DNA from: Nonomuraea thailandensis
GTDB lineage: Bacteria > Actinomycetota > Actinomycetes > Streptosporangiales > Streptosporangiaceae
Length of the DNA: 64,000 bases
NCBI RefSeq assembly: GCF_024172165.1
Contig: NZ_JAMZEB010000002.1
Span: 2,687,501-2,751,500 of the forward strand
Direction of reading: 5' to 3'
In this document: piece after piece, positions 55,573 through 63,562 of the stretch
Layout of the letters: each line of letters begins with the position of its first letter
Numbering within the stretch: the first letter of the stretch is position 1
Position numbers and translations under genes: made by a program
Notes under the pieces: generated by a model
Told to the model about the DNA's origin: nothing
Databases searched by the model: none
What the model saw: only the letters and a program-made list of their open reading frames with translations

Positions 55573-56943
55573 ATGATCAACAGGAAGCGGGTCGCCGCAA
55601 CCCTGCTCTGCGGGCTGATGGCGGGCACCACGCTCACCGCGTGCGGCGGTTCCGAGGCGGACGAGCCGGCGGGCGGTGACGCGGGTGGTGCCGTCACGCT
55701 CGACTACTGGCTGTGGGACGACAATCAGTCGGCCTCCTACCAGGCCTGCGCAGATGCCTTCCACCAGGCGAACCCGAACATCACCATCAAGATCACCCAG
55801 ACGGCCTGGGCGCAGTACTGGCAGAACCTGACCACGCAGCTGGCGGCGGGCGAGGCGCCCGACGTGTGGACCAACCAGGTGTCGTACTACCCGCAGTTCG
55901 TCTCCAGCCAGCAGATCCTCGACATCCAGCCCTATGTCGACGCCGACAAGGTCGATCTGACCCAGTATCAGGACGGGCTCGCGGACCTGTGGACCAAGGA
56001 CGGCAAGCGGTACGGGCTGCCCAAGGACTGGGACACCGAGGCGATCGTCTACAACAGCGACATGCTCGACAAGGCGGGCGTCAAGCCCGACGAACTCGCC
56101 GACCTGACCTGGAACCCCACCGACGGCGGCACCTTCGAGCAGGTCATCGCCAAGCTCACCATCGACGACAAGGGCCGCAACGGCCTGGACCCGGGCTTCG
56201 ACAAGGACCACGTCGCGGTCTACGGATACCAGCCCGAGTGGAACGACGGCTCCCAGGGCCAGAACGGCTGGGGCGAGCTGGCCGCCGCCAACGGCTGGAC
56301 CTACCTCGACAAGAACCCGTGGGGCACCCGCTTCAAGTACGACGACCCCAAACTGATCGAGACCATCGGCTGGTACAAGGCGCTGACCGACAAGGGGTAC
56401 GCGCCCCGCTTCGACAAGCAGTCGACGCTCGGCATCGACGCCGTGATGAACTCCGGGAAGGCCGCGCTCACGATCGCCGGCTCCTGGACCATCAACACAT
56501 ACATGGGTGAGGGCGCCAAGCACAAGTTCGCGCTCGCGCCGCTGCCCGTCGGGCCGGTCGGGACCCGCAAGAGCGCCATCAACGGCCTGTCGGACGCCAT
56601 CTGGGCGGGCACCGAGAACAAGGACGCCGCGTGGAAGTGGGTGAAGTACCTCGGCTCGAGCGCCTGCCAGGACGTGGTGGCCGGCAACGCCGTCGTGTTC
56701 CCCGCGATCAAGACCTCGGCGGAGAAGGCGCTGGCCGCCCACAAGGCCAAGGGCCGTGACGTGCAGGTGTACGTCGACTACACCAAGACCCCGGGCAGCA
56801 CGTTCCTCCTGCCGATCACCGACCACGGCACCGAGATCAGCCAGATCGTCCAGGACGCCCTGCAGGCGGTCATCCTCGGCCAGATCGAGCCCGCCGAGGC
56901 GCTGAAGAAGGCCAACGAGCAGGTCAACAGCCTGTTCGCCTGA
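55573..56943 (+). CDS. Sugar ABC importer substrate-binding lipoprotein
   Basis: A 456-residue family 1 extracellular solute-binding protein. The signal ends in LTAC (lipobox), and the mature part begins with VTLDYWLWDDNQSASYQACA. KITQTAWAQYWQNLTTQLA and GEAPDVWTNQ follow, as in oligosaccharide receptors. It probably delivers alpha-galactosides to the permeases at 52147-53993, because a GH36 alpha-galactosidase follows directly. The binding-protein gene is split from its permeases by a divergent DUF4832 gene but has the same promoter element. Confidence 0.88.
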   Translation: MINRKRVAATLLCGLMAGTTLTACGGSEADEPAGGDAGGAVTLDYWLWDDNQSASYQACADAFHQANPNITIKITQTAWAQYWQNLTTQLAAGEAPDVWTNQVSYYPQFVSSQQILDIQPYVDADKVDLTQYQDGLADLWTKDGKRYGLPKDWDTEAIVYNSDMLDKAGVKPDELADLTWNPTDGGTFEQVIAKLTIDDKGRNGLDPGFDKDHVAVYGYQPEWNDGSQGQNGWGELAAANGWTYLDKNPWGTRFKYDDPKLIETIGWYKALTDKGYAPRFDKQSTLGIDAVMNSGKAALTIAGSWTINTYMGEGAKHKFALAPLPVGPVGTRKSAINGLSDAIWAGTENKDAAWKWVKYLGSSACQDVVAGNAVVFPAIKTSAEKALAAHKAKGRDVQVYVDYTKTPGSTFLLPITDHGTEISQIVQDALQAVILGQIEPAEALKKANEQVNSLFA

Positions 56944-57050
56944 TCGTCTGGTGTCATCTGCCCGTCCGGCGGCATCCGCGCCGCGCCGGCGCCGGACGGG
57001 CACTGCTGCTCGAACACCGCCGCCTGAACACCGCTGCTCGAAGGAGAACC

Positions 57051-58544
57051 ATGCCCCTGCTCGTCGACCTGGCCGGTCGTGAATTCGCGATCGAGCTCAC
57101 CGGTTCCGAGCCCCCCACGCCCGTCGCCGGCGGTCTCGTCCTCCCGTCCGGACGGGTCGCGATCCTGCACGGTCTCGCCGACGCCCTGTTCTACCGGCAT
57201 GGCCAGAACTCCTGGAGCCCCTGCGGGTGGCGCCGGCTCAGCGAGCCCCCCTTGCGGATCGCCAACCCCCAGCGGCGCCTGACCGCGGACGACACGGTCT
57301 GGGACGACCCGGCCCGCCACCACTCCTCGGCCGTGGCCGCGCTGCAGGGCGACGACGGGCGGGTGCTCCTGCTGGGCTCCCTCGGCCTGGGCACCCCCCG
57401 GCTGTCGGCCGACCTCGACACCCTCGCCGGCTGGTACGAGGACGACGGCGCCCCCTGGTTCCTGGCCTACGGCACCGAGCAGGAGGTCTTCGACCGCTAC
57501 ACCGACCAGCTCGCGGCGCGGCTGGGCCGCAGCGACCGGCAGGCCGGCAACGTCTGGTGCACCTGGTACGCCTACTACGAGGGCATCAGCGAGCAGGTGC
57601 TGAACAAGGACATCGCCGCGCTGGCGGGCCTGCCGTACGACGTCGCCCAGATCGACGACGGCTGGCAGCTCGCCGTGGGGGACTGGGATCCCAACCACAA
57701 GTTCCCCTCCGGCATGCGCGCCCTGACCGAGCGGATCAACGCCGCCGGCATGCAGGCGGGCCTGTGGCTGGCGCCGTTCATCGTGCTGCCCACATCGCGA
57801 ACCGCCCTTGAGCATCCCGAATTCCTGCTGCGCGACGCCGGTGGGCAGCCGGTGGCCGCCGGACACAACTGGGGAACCTCCTACTGGGCCCTGGACCTCA
57901 CCCACCCCGGCGTCCAGGAGCACCTCACCCGGATGATCCGCAAGGTCGTGCACGAGTGGGGCTTCACCTACCTCAAGCTCGACTTCGTCAACGCCGGCGC
58001 GGTCCCGGGCGTCCGGCACTCCGGCCGGCCCCGCGAGCAGGCCTATCGCGACGCGCTCGCCCTGATCCGGCGCGTCGCGGGCCCGGAGGTCTACCTGCTC
58101 GGCAGCGGCGCCCTGCTGCTGCCCTCGCTCGGCCTCGCGGACGGGCTGCGCAGCGGCCCCGACGTCGCCCCGCTGTGGACCAACTACGCCACCGACGACC
58201 CCTCGGACGCCATGGCCTACAACGCCGTGGTGAACACGCTGCACCGGCTGTGGCAGTCACGCCTGCTCCAGGTCGACCCGGACATCGTGTACTTCCGCAG
58301 CCGGCTCAACCTGCTCACCGAGACGCAGATGGGCTGGCTGCGGGACCTGGCCACGATCTGCGGGTTCAAGGCGGTCTCCGACCCGCCGTCATGGTTGAGC
58401 GCGGACGAGCTCGAGCACATGACGGCCTACCTGGCCGAGCAGCCGGAGATCGTCCGGACGGGCCGTTACAGTTTCGCCATCGACGGCCGCACCGTGGACT
58501 TCACCGGCGCGCTGGGAGCGGGACAGCAGTACCCGATCTCCTGA
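57051..58544 (+). CDS. GH36-type alpha-galactosidase
   Basis: A 497-residue intracellular glycosidase of the GH-D clan. QIDDGWQ (Asp 202-203) and YLKLDFVNAG (nucleophile Asp 311) lie on the barrel strands; GLRSGPDVAP (Asp 371) offers the acid/base. The protein is shorter than the 700-residue bacterial tetrameric GH36 enzymes, closer to the compact subgroup. AAGGAG precedes the ATG. It follows the binding lipoprotein by 107 bases and would split imported alpha-galactosides. There is no signal peptide. Confidence 0.87.
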   Translation: MPLLVDLAGREFAIELTGSEPPTPVAGGLVLPSGRVAILHGLADALFYRHGQNSWSPCGWRRLSEPPLRIANPQRRLTADDTVWDDPARHHSSAVAALQGDDGRVLLLGSLGLGTPRLSADLDTLAGWYEDDGAPWFLAYGTEQEVFDRYTDQLAARLGRSDRQAGNVWCTWYAYYEGISEQVLNKDIAALAGLPYDVAQIDDGWQLAVGDWDPNHKFPSGMRALTERINAAGMQAGLWLAPFIVLPTSRTALEHPEFLLRDAGGQPVAAGHNWGTSYWALDLTHPGVQEHLTRMIRKVVHEWGFTYLKLDFVNAGAVPGVRHSGRPREQAYRDALALIRRVAGPEVYLLGSGALLLPSLGLADGLRSGPDVAPLWTNYATDDPSDAMAYNAVVNTLHRLWQSRLLQVDPDIVYFRSRLNLLTETQMGWLRDLATICGFKAVSDPPSWLSADELEHMTAYLAEQPEIVRTGRYSFAIDGRTVDFTGALGAGQQYPIS

Positions 58545-58557
58545 CGGGGCCGGTAGA

Positions 58558-58580
58558 ATTACGCTACAACGAAGCATAAT
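58558..58580. promoter_or_regulatory. Candidate ROK operator
   Basis: ATTACGCT (58558-58565) and AGCATAAT (58573-58580) match in 7 of 8 pairs around a seven-base spacer. It lies between the alpha-galactosidase stop and the ROK start, 11 bases before the GTG, and could serve autoregulation. Confidence 0.45.
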
Positions 58581-58591
58581 CGGGGGTTGGG

Positions 58592-59749
58592 GTGCCAGAG
58601 GCGGCCGGAGTAGACGTCAGCAAACTGCGCGAGATCAACTCGCTCAGCATCGTGCGGGCGATGCGGGGCCAGCCACCCGCCACCGTCACCGAGCTCGCCA
58701 CCCGCACCGGTCTGTCCCGGCCCGGCACCGACGTCGTGGTCCGCGGCCTGGTCACCGACGGATGGGTGCAGGTCGTCGAACCCGACGGCAGCAGCGTCGG
58801 CCGCCCCGCCCGCCGCTACCGCTTCAACGCCGGCGCCGGACACGTGCTCGGCGTCGACGTCGGCGGCCACAAGATCCTGGTCCTGCTCGCCGACCTCGAA
58901 GGACAGGTGCTGCACAGCCACCGGCTCCCGGTCGAGCCGGACGCCGACCCCGCCGCCCGGCTCCAGGCCGTCGACGTCGCCATCACCCAGTGCCTGTCGG
59001 ACGCCGGGATGCGGCCCGACCAGATCTGGGCGGTGACGGTCGGCGTGACCGGCCCGGTCGACGCCACCGGCCGCACCACACTGTTCACCCCGCTGCCCGG
59101 CTGGGCGAGCGTCTCGCCCGCCGAGCACCTCTCGGCCCGCTTCACCTGCCCGATCCTGGTCGAGAACGACTGCAAGCTCGCCGCCGTCGCCGAACGCTGG
59201 AAGGGCGCCGCGCAGGACGCCGACGACATCGTCTACCTGCTGGCGGGCATGCGCACCGGCGCAGGTCTCATCCTCGACGGCACCCTGCGGCGCGGATACG
59301 GCGGAGCGGCCGGCGAGATCGGCGCCCTCAAGGCGGTCCGCTGGCTCTCCGCCCCCTCCCACATCGAGAACTGCCCGGGGGTGCCCGAGGACATCCACCC
59401 CAACGACAAGGCCGCCTGGGTCTTCGAACGCGCCCGCGAAGGCGACCGCCACGCCCGCACCGCGCTGCGCCGCTACGTCAAGGACCTGGCCGTGGGCGCC
59501 GCGGCGCTCGTGCTGACCCTCGACCCGCAGGTCGTCATCCTCGGCGGCGGTTACTCCCGCTCCGCCGACCTGCTCATCGAACCCTTCGAGCGGGAGCTCG
59601 GCCGCCTCTGCCTGCGTGTCCCCGAGATCAGGGCCTCCGACCTCGGCGCCGACAGCGTCGCCCTCGGCGCGCTGCGCGTCGCCCTGGACCAGGTCGACGC
59701 GCGACTGTTCACCGACGGGATGCCCGCTCTCCTCACCCTCCACGCCTGA
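58592..59749 (+). CDS. ROK-family transcriptional regulator
   Basis: A 385-residue regulator: winged helix-turn-helix in residues 10-75 (KLREINSLSIVRAM, TELATRTGLSRPGTDVVVRG), then a sugar-kinase-like ROK domain with GVDVGGHKILVLLADL and ENDCKLAAVAERW. The CxCGxxGCxE zinc motif found in most ROK proteins is not present; the region reads APSHIENCPGVPEDIHP. Sugar sensing may therefore differ. It presumably represses the transport and alpha-galactosidase genes. The start is GTG at 58592 after GGGGGTTGGG. Confidence 0.85.
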   Translation: MPEAAGVDVSKLREINSLSIVRAMRGQPPATVTELATRTGLSRPGTDVVVRGLVTDGWVQVVEPDGSSVGRPARRYRFNAGAGHVLGVDVGGHKILVLLADLEGQVLHSHRLPVEPDADPAARLQAVDVAITQCLSDAGMRPDQIWAVTVGVTGPVDATGRTTLFTPLPGWASVSPAEHLSARFTCPILVENDCKLAAVAERWKGAAQDADDIVYLLAGMRTGAGLILDGTLRRGYGGAAGEIGALKAVRWLSAPSHIENCPGVPEDIHPNDKAAWVFERAREGDRHARTALRRYVKDLAVGAAALVLTLDPQVVILGGGYSRSADLLIEPFERELGRLCLRVPEIRASDLGADSVALGALRVALDQVDARLFTDGMPALLTLHA

Positions 59750-59788
59750 CCGGCACCCCTCCTCATCAGCGCCCCCGTCAGGCGGGCG

Positions 59789-60610
59789 TCATTTCGCCAG
59801 CTCGACGCCGACGCCCTGCTCCTGAACGGCGCTCACGAAGCCGGACGGGGCGCCGGCGTCGGTGATGAGGAGGTTCACCTCGGACAGCGCACAGATCGGT
59901 GCCAGCCCGATCCGGCCCAGTTTCGTGGAATCCGCCAGCACGACCCGGCGCCGGGAGGCCTTGATCATGCGCTGCTTCAGCTCGGCCTCCAGCAGGTGCG
60001 CCCCGGTGACCCCGGACTCCAGGTGAACACCGTGGCACCCGAGGAACACCGTGTCAGCGTGGATGCGCTCCAGCATGGCCGCGCCCAGCGGGTCGACGAG
60101 CGCATGCGTGGCCGGCCGGAGCGTTCCGCCGGTGACGAGGACGGAGAAGCGGGGAATGGCGGGCTCCAGCTCCGCCGCGACCCGCAGGCTGTTGGTGAAG
60201 ACCACGACGTCGGCCAGGTCGTCGCGGGCCACCAGCTCGCGGGCCAGGAACGTGGCGGTGGTGCCGCAGTCGATGATGATGTTCTCACCGTCGGCCACCA
60301 GCGCGGCGGCGTGCCGGGCGAGCCGGGTCTTCTCCGGCGCCAGGCTGTCCACCGCGGTCTCGGACGGCGCCTCGTCGGGAGGCGGCGCGGCCTTGACGTG
60401 CATCGCCCCGCCGCGGACCCGGCGCAGCGCGCCTTGACGGCCGAGCACCTCCAGATCGCCGCGGATCGTCACGCTGGACACGCCGAACGTCTCCGCCAGG
60501 TCGGTGACCCGGACGAACTCGTGCTCCAGCACCAGTGCCACGATGCGTTCGCGGCGCAGCGAGGCCCCGGCGTCGCCGGCGGGAGGCGCCGAGGGGGCCG
60601 TGTCCTTCAT
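59789..60610 (-). CDS. DeoR-family transcriptional regulator
   Basis: A 273-residue sugar-phosphate-responsive repressor. The helix-turn-helix is VTDLAETFGVSSVTIRGDLE (about residues 35-54). The effector domain has IIIDCGTTATFLARELV and VVFTNSLRVAAELE, the usual phosphosugar-binding loops, and a late VVLADSTKLG. The ATG at 60610 overlaps the GH4 stop (ATGA), so it is made with the GH4 enzyme that it likely controls. The upstream open frame is a GH4 shadow. Confidence 0.87.
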   Translation of the reverse strand: MKDTAPSAPPAGDAGASLRRERIVALVLEHEFVRVTDLAETFGVSSVTIRGDLEVLGRQGALRRVRGGAMHVKAAPPPDEAPSETAVDSLAPEKTRLARHAAALVADGENIIIDCGTTATFLARELVARDDLADVVVFTNSLRVAAELEPAIPRFSVLVTGGTLRPATHALVDPLGAAMLERIHADTVFLGCHGVHLESGVTGAHLLEAELKQRMIKASRRRVVLADSTKLGRIGLAPICALSEVNLLITDAGAPSGFVSAVQEQGVGVELAK

Positions 60611-61920
60611 CGGCCCGCCTTGCCGTGCGTGATGCCGCCGGGCAGGTACGCCGCCTGAGCCGCGATGATGTCGTCGCACACCGCCTCGATGTCGGCCAGC
60701 GGAAGGGTCGCCGAGGTGTTGGGGTCGAGCATGGCCGCCTGGTACACCGCCGATCGTCGCTCTTCCAGGACCGCTGTCGTGGTCAATTCCACCACATTCA
60801 GAAACGACCGGTTGAGCGCCATGAGCTGGACGGGCAGGGCGCCGACCGGCTGGGGGTGGATTCCCGCGCCGTCCACCAGGGCGGGCACCTCCACACAGGC
60901 GCCGGCCGGCAGATTGCCGATCAGCCCGTCGTTGGGGAGGGTGAGCTGCACCTCCCGCGGCGTGCCGGTGAGCAAGGAGTGGATCACTTCGGAGGCCATC
61001 TCGAAGTGCTTCCACCGGGCCAGCACCGGCTTGCCGGCGGCCAGCGCCTCCCGCAGCCGCTCGTAGGCGTCGTACTTGCGGAGCCGGCGCCGCAAGCCCT
61101 CGTTCAGCGGCGGGTTGAGCCGGAGCACCTCCTTCTCGTGCGGCAGGAACCAGGACACGTACTCGGCCGCGTGCTCACTGGACTCGGTCGGGAAATAGCC
61201 GAAACGCCGGTAGATCTCTGCGCGGACGTGCCCGCGCAGCTCGGGATCGGCGGCCATCACCAGGTCGAGCTCGTCGTAGAGGGACAGCCCTTCGCTTTCG
61301 AAACGCAGTACGAACGCCTGGTGGTTCAGCCCGGCGGTGAGGAAGTCGATGTCGTCGAGCTCACGGCCGATCAGGTCGGCGAGCAGCGCGTGGGTGTCAC
61401 GGACCGAGTGGCACAGCCCCGCCACCCGGCGCAGCGGCGTGCCCGCGACCACGGCCCCGCACAACATGGCCAGGGGGTCGGTGTAGTTGAGCAGCCAGGC
61501 ATCAGAGCACAGCCGCGCCATGTCGCGCGCCAGATCGAGCAGCACGGGCATGGCGCGCAGCCCACGGAAGATGCCGCCCAGGCCGAGCGTGTCGCCGACG
61601 GTCTGGCGCACGCCGTACCGGTGGGGGATCTCGAAGTCCGACAACGCCGCGTCGTACCCGCCCACGTCGATCTGGCAGACGACGAAGTCGGCGCCGGCCA
61701 GCGCCGCTTCGCGGTCGGCGCCGGCCTCGATCGTCGCACCCGCGCCCGCCTCGGCGTTCAGGCGGCGGGACAACGTCTCGGCGGTCGCCAGGCGGCCGGC
61801 GTCGATGTCGTGCAGGGCCACCCGCAGGCTGCCGGCCAGCTCCGGGCTGGACATCAGGTCGGAGAGGATCTTACGGGTCAGTTCGACGTTCCCCGCGCCG
61901 ACCAAGGCCACCTTCGCCAT
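60607..61920 (-). CDS. GH4 family NAD-dependent glycosidase
   Basis: A 437-residue enzyme of family 4 (alpha-galactosidase/6-phospho-alpha-glucosidase group), which uses NAD+ and a divalent metal in an oxidation-elimination mechanism. VALVGAGNVELTRKILSDLM is the Rossmann start; LLNYTDPLAMLCGAV, AGLCHSVRDTH (metal-binding Cys and His) and TAGLNHQAF are typical. GAGGAGG precedes the ATG at 61920 within a small hairpin. Substrate (galactoside or glucoside, phosphorylated or not) cannot be told exactly. Confidence 0.88.
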   Translation of the reverse strand: MAKVALVGAGNVELTRKILSDLMSSPELAGSLRVALHDIDAGRLATAETLSRRLNAEAGAGATIEAGADREAALAGADFVVCQIDVGGYDAALSDFEIPHRYGVRQTVGDTLGLGGIFRGLRAMPVLLDLARDMARLCSDAWLLNYTDPLAMLCGAVVAGTPLRRVAGLCHSVRDTHALLADLIGRELDDIDFLTAGLNHQAFVLRFESEGLSLYDELDLVMAADPELRGHVRAEIYRRFGYFPTESSEHAAEYVSWFLPHEKEVLRLNPPLNEGLRRRLRKYDAYERLREALAAGKPVLARWKHFEMASEVIHSLLTGTPREVQLTLPNDGLIGNLPAGACVEVPALVDGAGIHPQPVGALPVQLMALNRSFLNVVELTTTAVLEERRSAVYQAAMLDPNTSATLPLADIEAVCDDIIAAQAAYLPGGITHGKAGR

Positions 61921-61925
61921 TCGAA

Positions 61926-61940
61926 CCTCCTCGAAGGAGG
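61926..61940 (-). promoter_or_regulatory. Hairpin overlapping the GH4 ribosome binding site
   Basis: On the minus strand CCTCCT and AGGAGG pair around TCG, and the second arm is the ribosome binding site of the GH4 gene. Formation of the hairpin would hide it. Confidence 0.4.
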
Positions 61941-62158
61941 AGCTTACCTCTTGGAAAGCGGCCTCTCTTGAACATCCGGGCCGGCCTGGCCCGGGCGCAT
62001 GGACGGCGCCCGGCCCGCGCGGGCCGGTGCTCAAGATCGTGGGCGGGTATGCTGCACTGGACACCGGCAAAGTCATTTGACTGGTGTGACCGCTTCGTGG
62101 AGGCGGCCGGGACCCGCCCCATGGTGGGTTCCGGCCACGTCGGAAGGGATCGATCCGG

Positions 62159-62470
62159 ATGATCGCGCGAACGTGGCGGGGCTGGACCAGGGCCAGCGAC
62201 GCCGACGCCTACGTCGACTACCTGTACGAGACCGGGATGGACGCCTACCGCAGGACGCCCGGCAACCGGGGCGCCTATCTGATGCGCCGGGAGGACGGCG
62301 ACCGGACCGAGTTCGTGACGCTGACGTTCTGGGACTCGCTCGACTCGGTCAAGGCGTTCGCCGGGCAGCAGTACGAGAACGCCGTCTTCTACGACCTCGA
62401 CGACAGATATCTGGTGGACCGCGAGACGCACACCCTGCACTACCAGGTCATGCAGGACGGTCAGGCGTAG
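62159..62470 (+). CDS. Small antibiotic-biosynthesis-monooxygenase-like protein
   Basis: A 103-residue dimeric alpha/beta-barrel (ABM-like) protein. MIARTWRGWT at the start, a central GAYLMRRE strand and VTLTFWDSLDSVKAFAG fit this fold, which includes small cofactor-free monooxygenases and heme-degrading proteins, though many members have no known reaction. GGAAGGGA lies in front of the ATG. A palindromic AGTCA-TT-TGACT at 62071-62082 lies upstream. It stands alone and converges with the lipase gene. Confidence 0.75.
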   Translation: MIARTWRGWTRASDADAYVDYLYETGMDAYRRTPGNRGAYLMRREDGDRTEFVTLTFWDSLDSVKAFAGQQYENAVFYDLDDRYLVDRETHTLHYQVMQDGQA

Positions 62471-62537
62471 CCGGCCGGCAGCGTGAGTCCCCCGGTTCGC
62501 ACGAGCCGGGGGACCTGACGTTCTGGTTGCCGGCCGG
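62471..62537. terminator. Bidirectional terminator between convergent genes
   Basis: GTCCCCCGG (62487-62495) and CCGGGGGAC (62506-62514) form a 9-bp stem with a ten-base loop. A second outer pair, CCGGCCGGCA (62471-62480) and TGCCGGCCGG (62528-62537), encloses it. It fills the whole gap between the two stop codons. Confidence 0.75.
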
Positions 62538-63479
62538 CTACCGGCCGCGCTGGTCGTACAGGCCGTCCGCCATGCGCGGCAGTGGCGCGGGGTAGGCGCC
62601 CTGGCCCTCGTCGCTGAACTCTCCGCCGTACGACGCCTGCCACTGGCCGGTCGAGGTGTTCCTGATGGAGGTGTGGGTCAGCGTGCCGCCCTCGGTGTTG
62701 TGGCTGTACAGGCCCCAATGGTGGGCGGTGCGGTCGTTGGTCCCCGACTTGGCGCTGACGGTGTCGTCGGTCTCCGAGGCGAGGAAGGTGTAGTCCGTAC
62801 CCATCTGGGACTGCGGCTGCTTGCCCAGCCAGCTGATGAAGCCGCTGCCCGGGCGCATGTCGCTGCACTGCTCGTGGGTGACGGCGCACGCGGTCACCAC
62901 CGTGCTGCCGATGCCCTGGTGCGGCGTGGCGAACGTGACCATGTCCTCGATGTACAGGAACGGGGGCCAGTCCCTGGGCCAGTCGGTCGCGCCGAGGTCG
63001 TTCCTGTCGATCGTCAGGCCGCTCAGGTCGGGCGCGGGCTTGCCCACGCCGTACCTGTTGACGCCTTCGACGGCCGCCTTGGCCACCAGCCCGCCCATGG
63101 AGTGGGTCACGACGTCGATGGCCACGTCATGGCTCGAGTACAGGTAGTAGACGGTCCACGCGAACTGGCGGCCGACCTCCTGGATGCGCGTGTCGGTGGT
63201 GCCCTGGAGCCTGAGGTCGCAGTTGGTCGCCTTGTTGTAGTACCCGAAGGTGACGACGTCGCCCCAGCCGTTGGCGTTGAGCCACTGCTCGGCGCTGTTC
63301 CACGCGCCGGAGCAGCTGATGTCGGCCTCGCGGTCGAACCCGTGGACCATGACGGTGACCCGGTGTCCGTCGCCGCGCGCGGGCGCCGCCGACGCGGCCG
63401 GCGCGGTGGCGATCATGGCGGCCGTCACCATGGCGACGACCATGAACAGGACTGAACCGGACCTGGCTAATATGCGCAT
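62538..63479 (-). CDS. Secreted lipase-type alpha/beta hydrolase
   Basis: A 313-residue secreted hydrolase. A Sec signal ends near residue 32 (ATAPAASAAPA). The oxyanion part is VTVMVHGFDREAD, and the nucleophile elbow is VVTHSMGGLVAKAA (catalytic Ser). A conserved TFATPHQG follows, typical of the lipase/esterase group related to PGAP1 and triacylglycerol lipases. Catalytic His is probably in AHHWGLYSHN. Several cysteines (CSGAW, NCDL, CAVTHEQC) suit disulfides outside the cell. It stands alone. Confidence 0.82.
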   Translation of the reverse strand: MRILARSGSVLFMVVAMVTAAMIATAPAASAAPARGDGHRVTVMVHGFDREADISCSGAWNSAEQWLNANGWGDVVTFGYYNKATNCDLRLQGTTDTRIQEVGRQFAWTVYYLYSSHDVAIDVVTHSMGGLVAKAAVEGVNRYGVGKPAPDLSGLTIDRNDLGATDWPRDWPPFLYIEDMVTFATPHQGIGSTVVTACAVTHEQCSDMRPGSGFISWLGKQPQSQMGTDYTFLASETDDTVSAKSGTNDRTAHHWGLYSHNTEGGTLTHTSIRNTSTGQWQASYGGEFSDEGQGAYPAPLPRMADGLYDQRGR

Positions 63480-63562
63480 CCACGCTCTCCGTTCGCTGAA
63501 ATCAGAGGCAGAGTAGTGGACGGATGATCAGCTGTGAATCGGCTGTTCAAGTGCGGCGTCAG

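Noticed and set aside
54037-57003. A 988-codon version of the short DUF4832 protein
   Set aside because: It would run antisense through the lipoprotein gene and across the promoter element; the signal peptide and ribosome binding site place the start at 55425.
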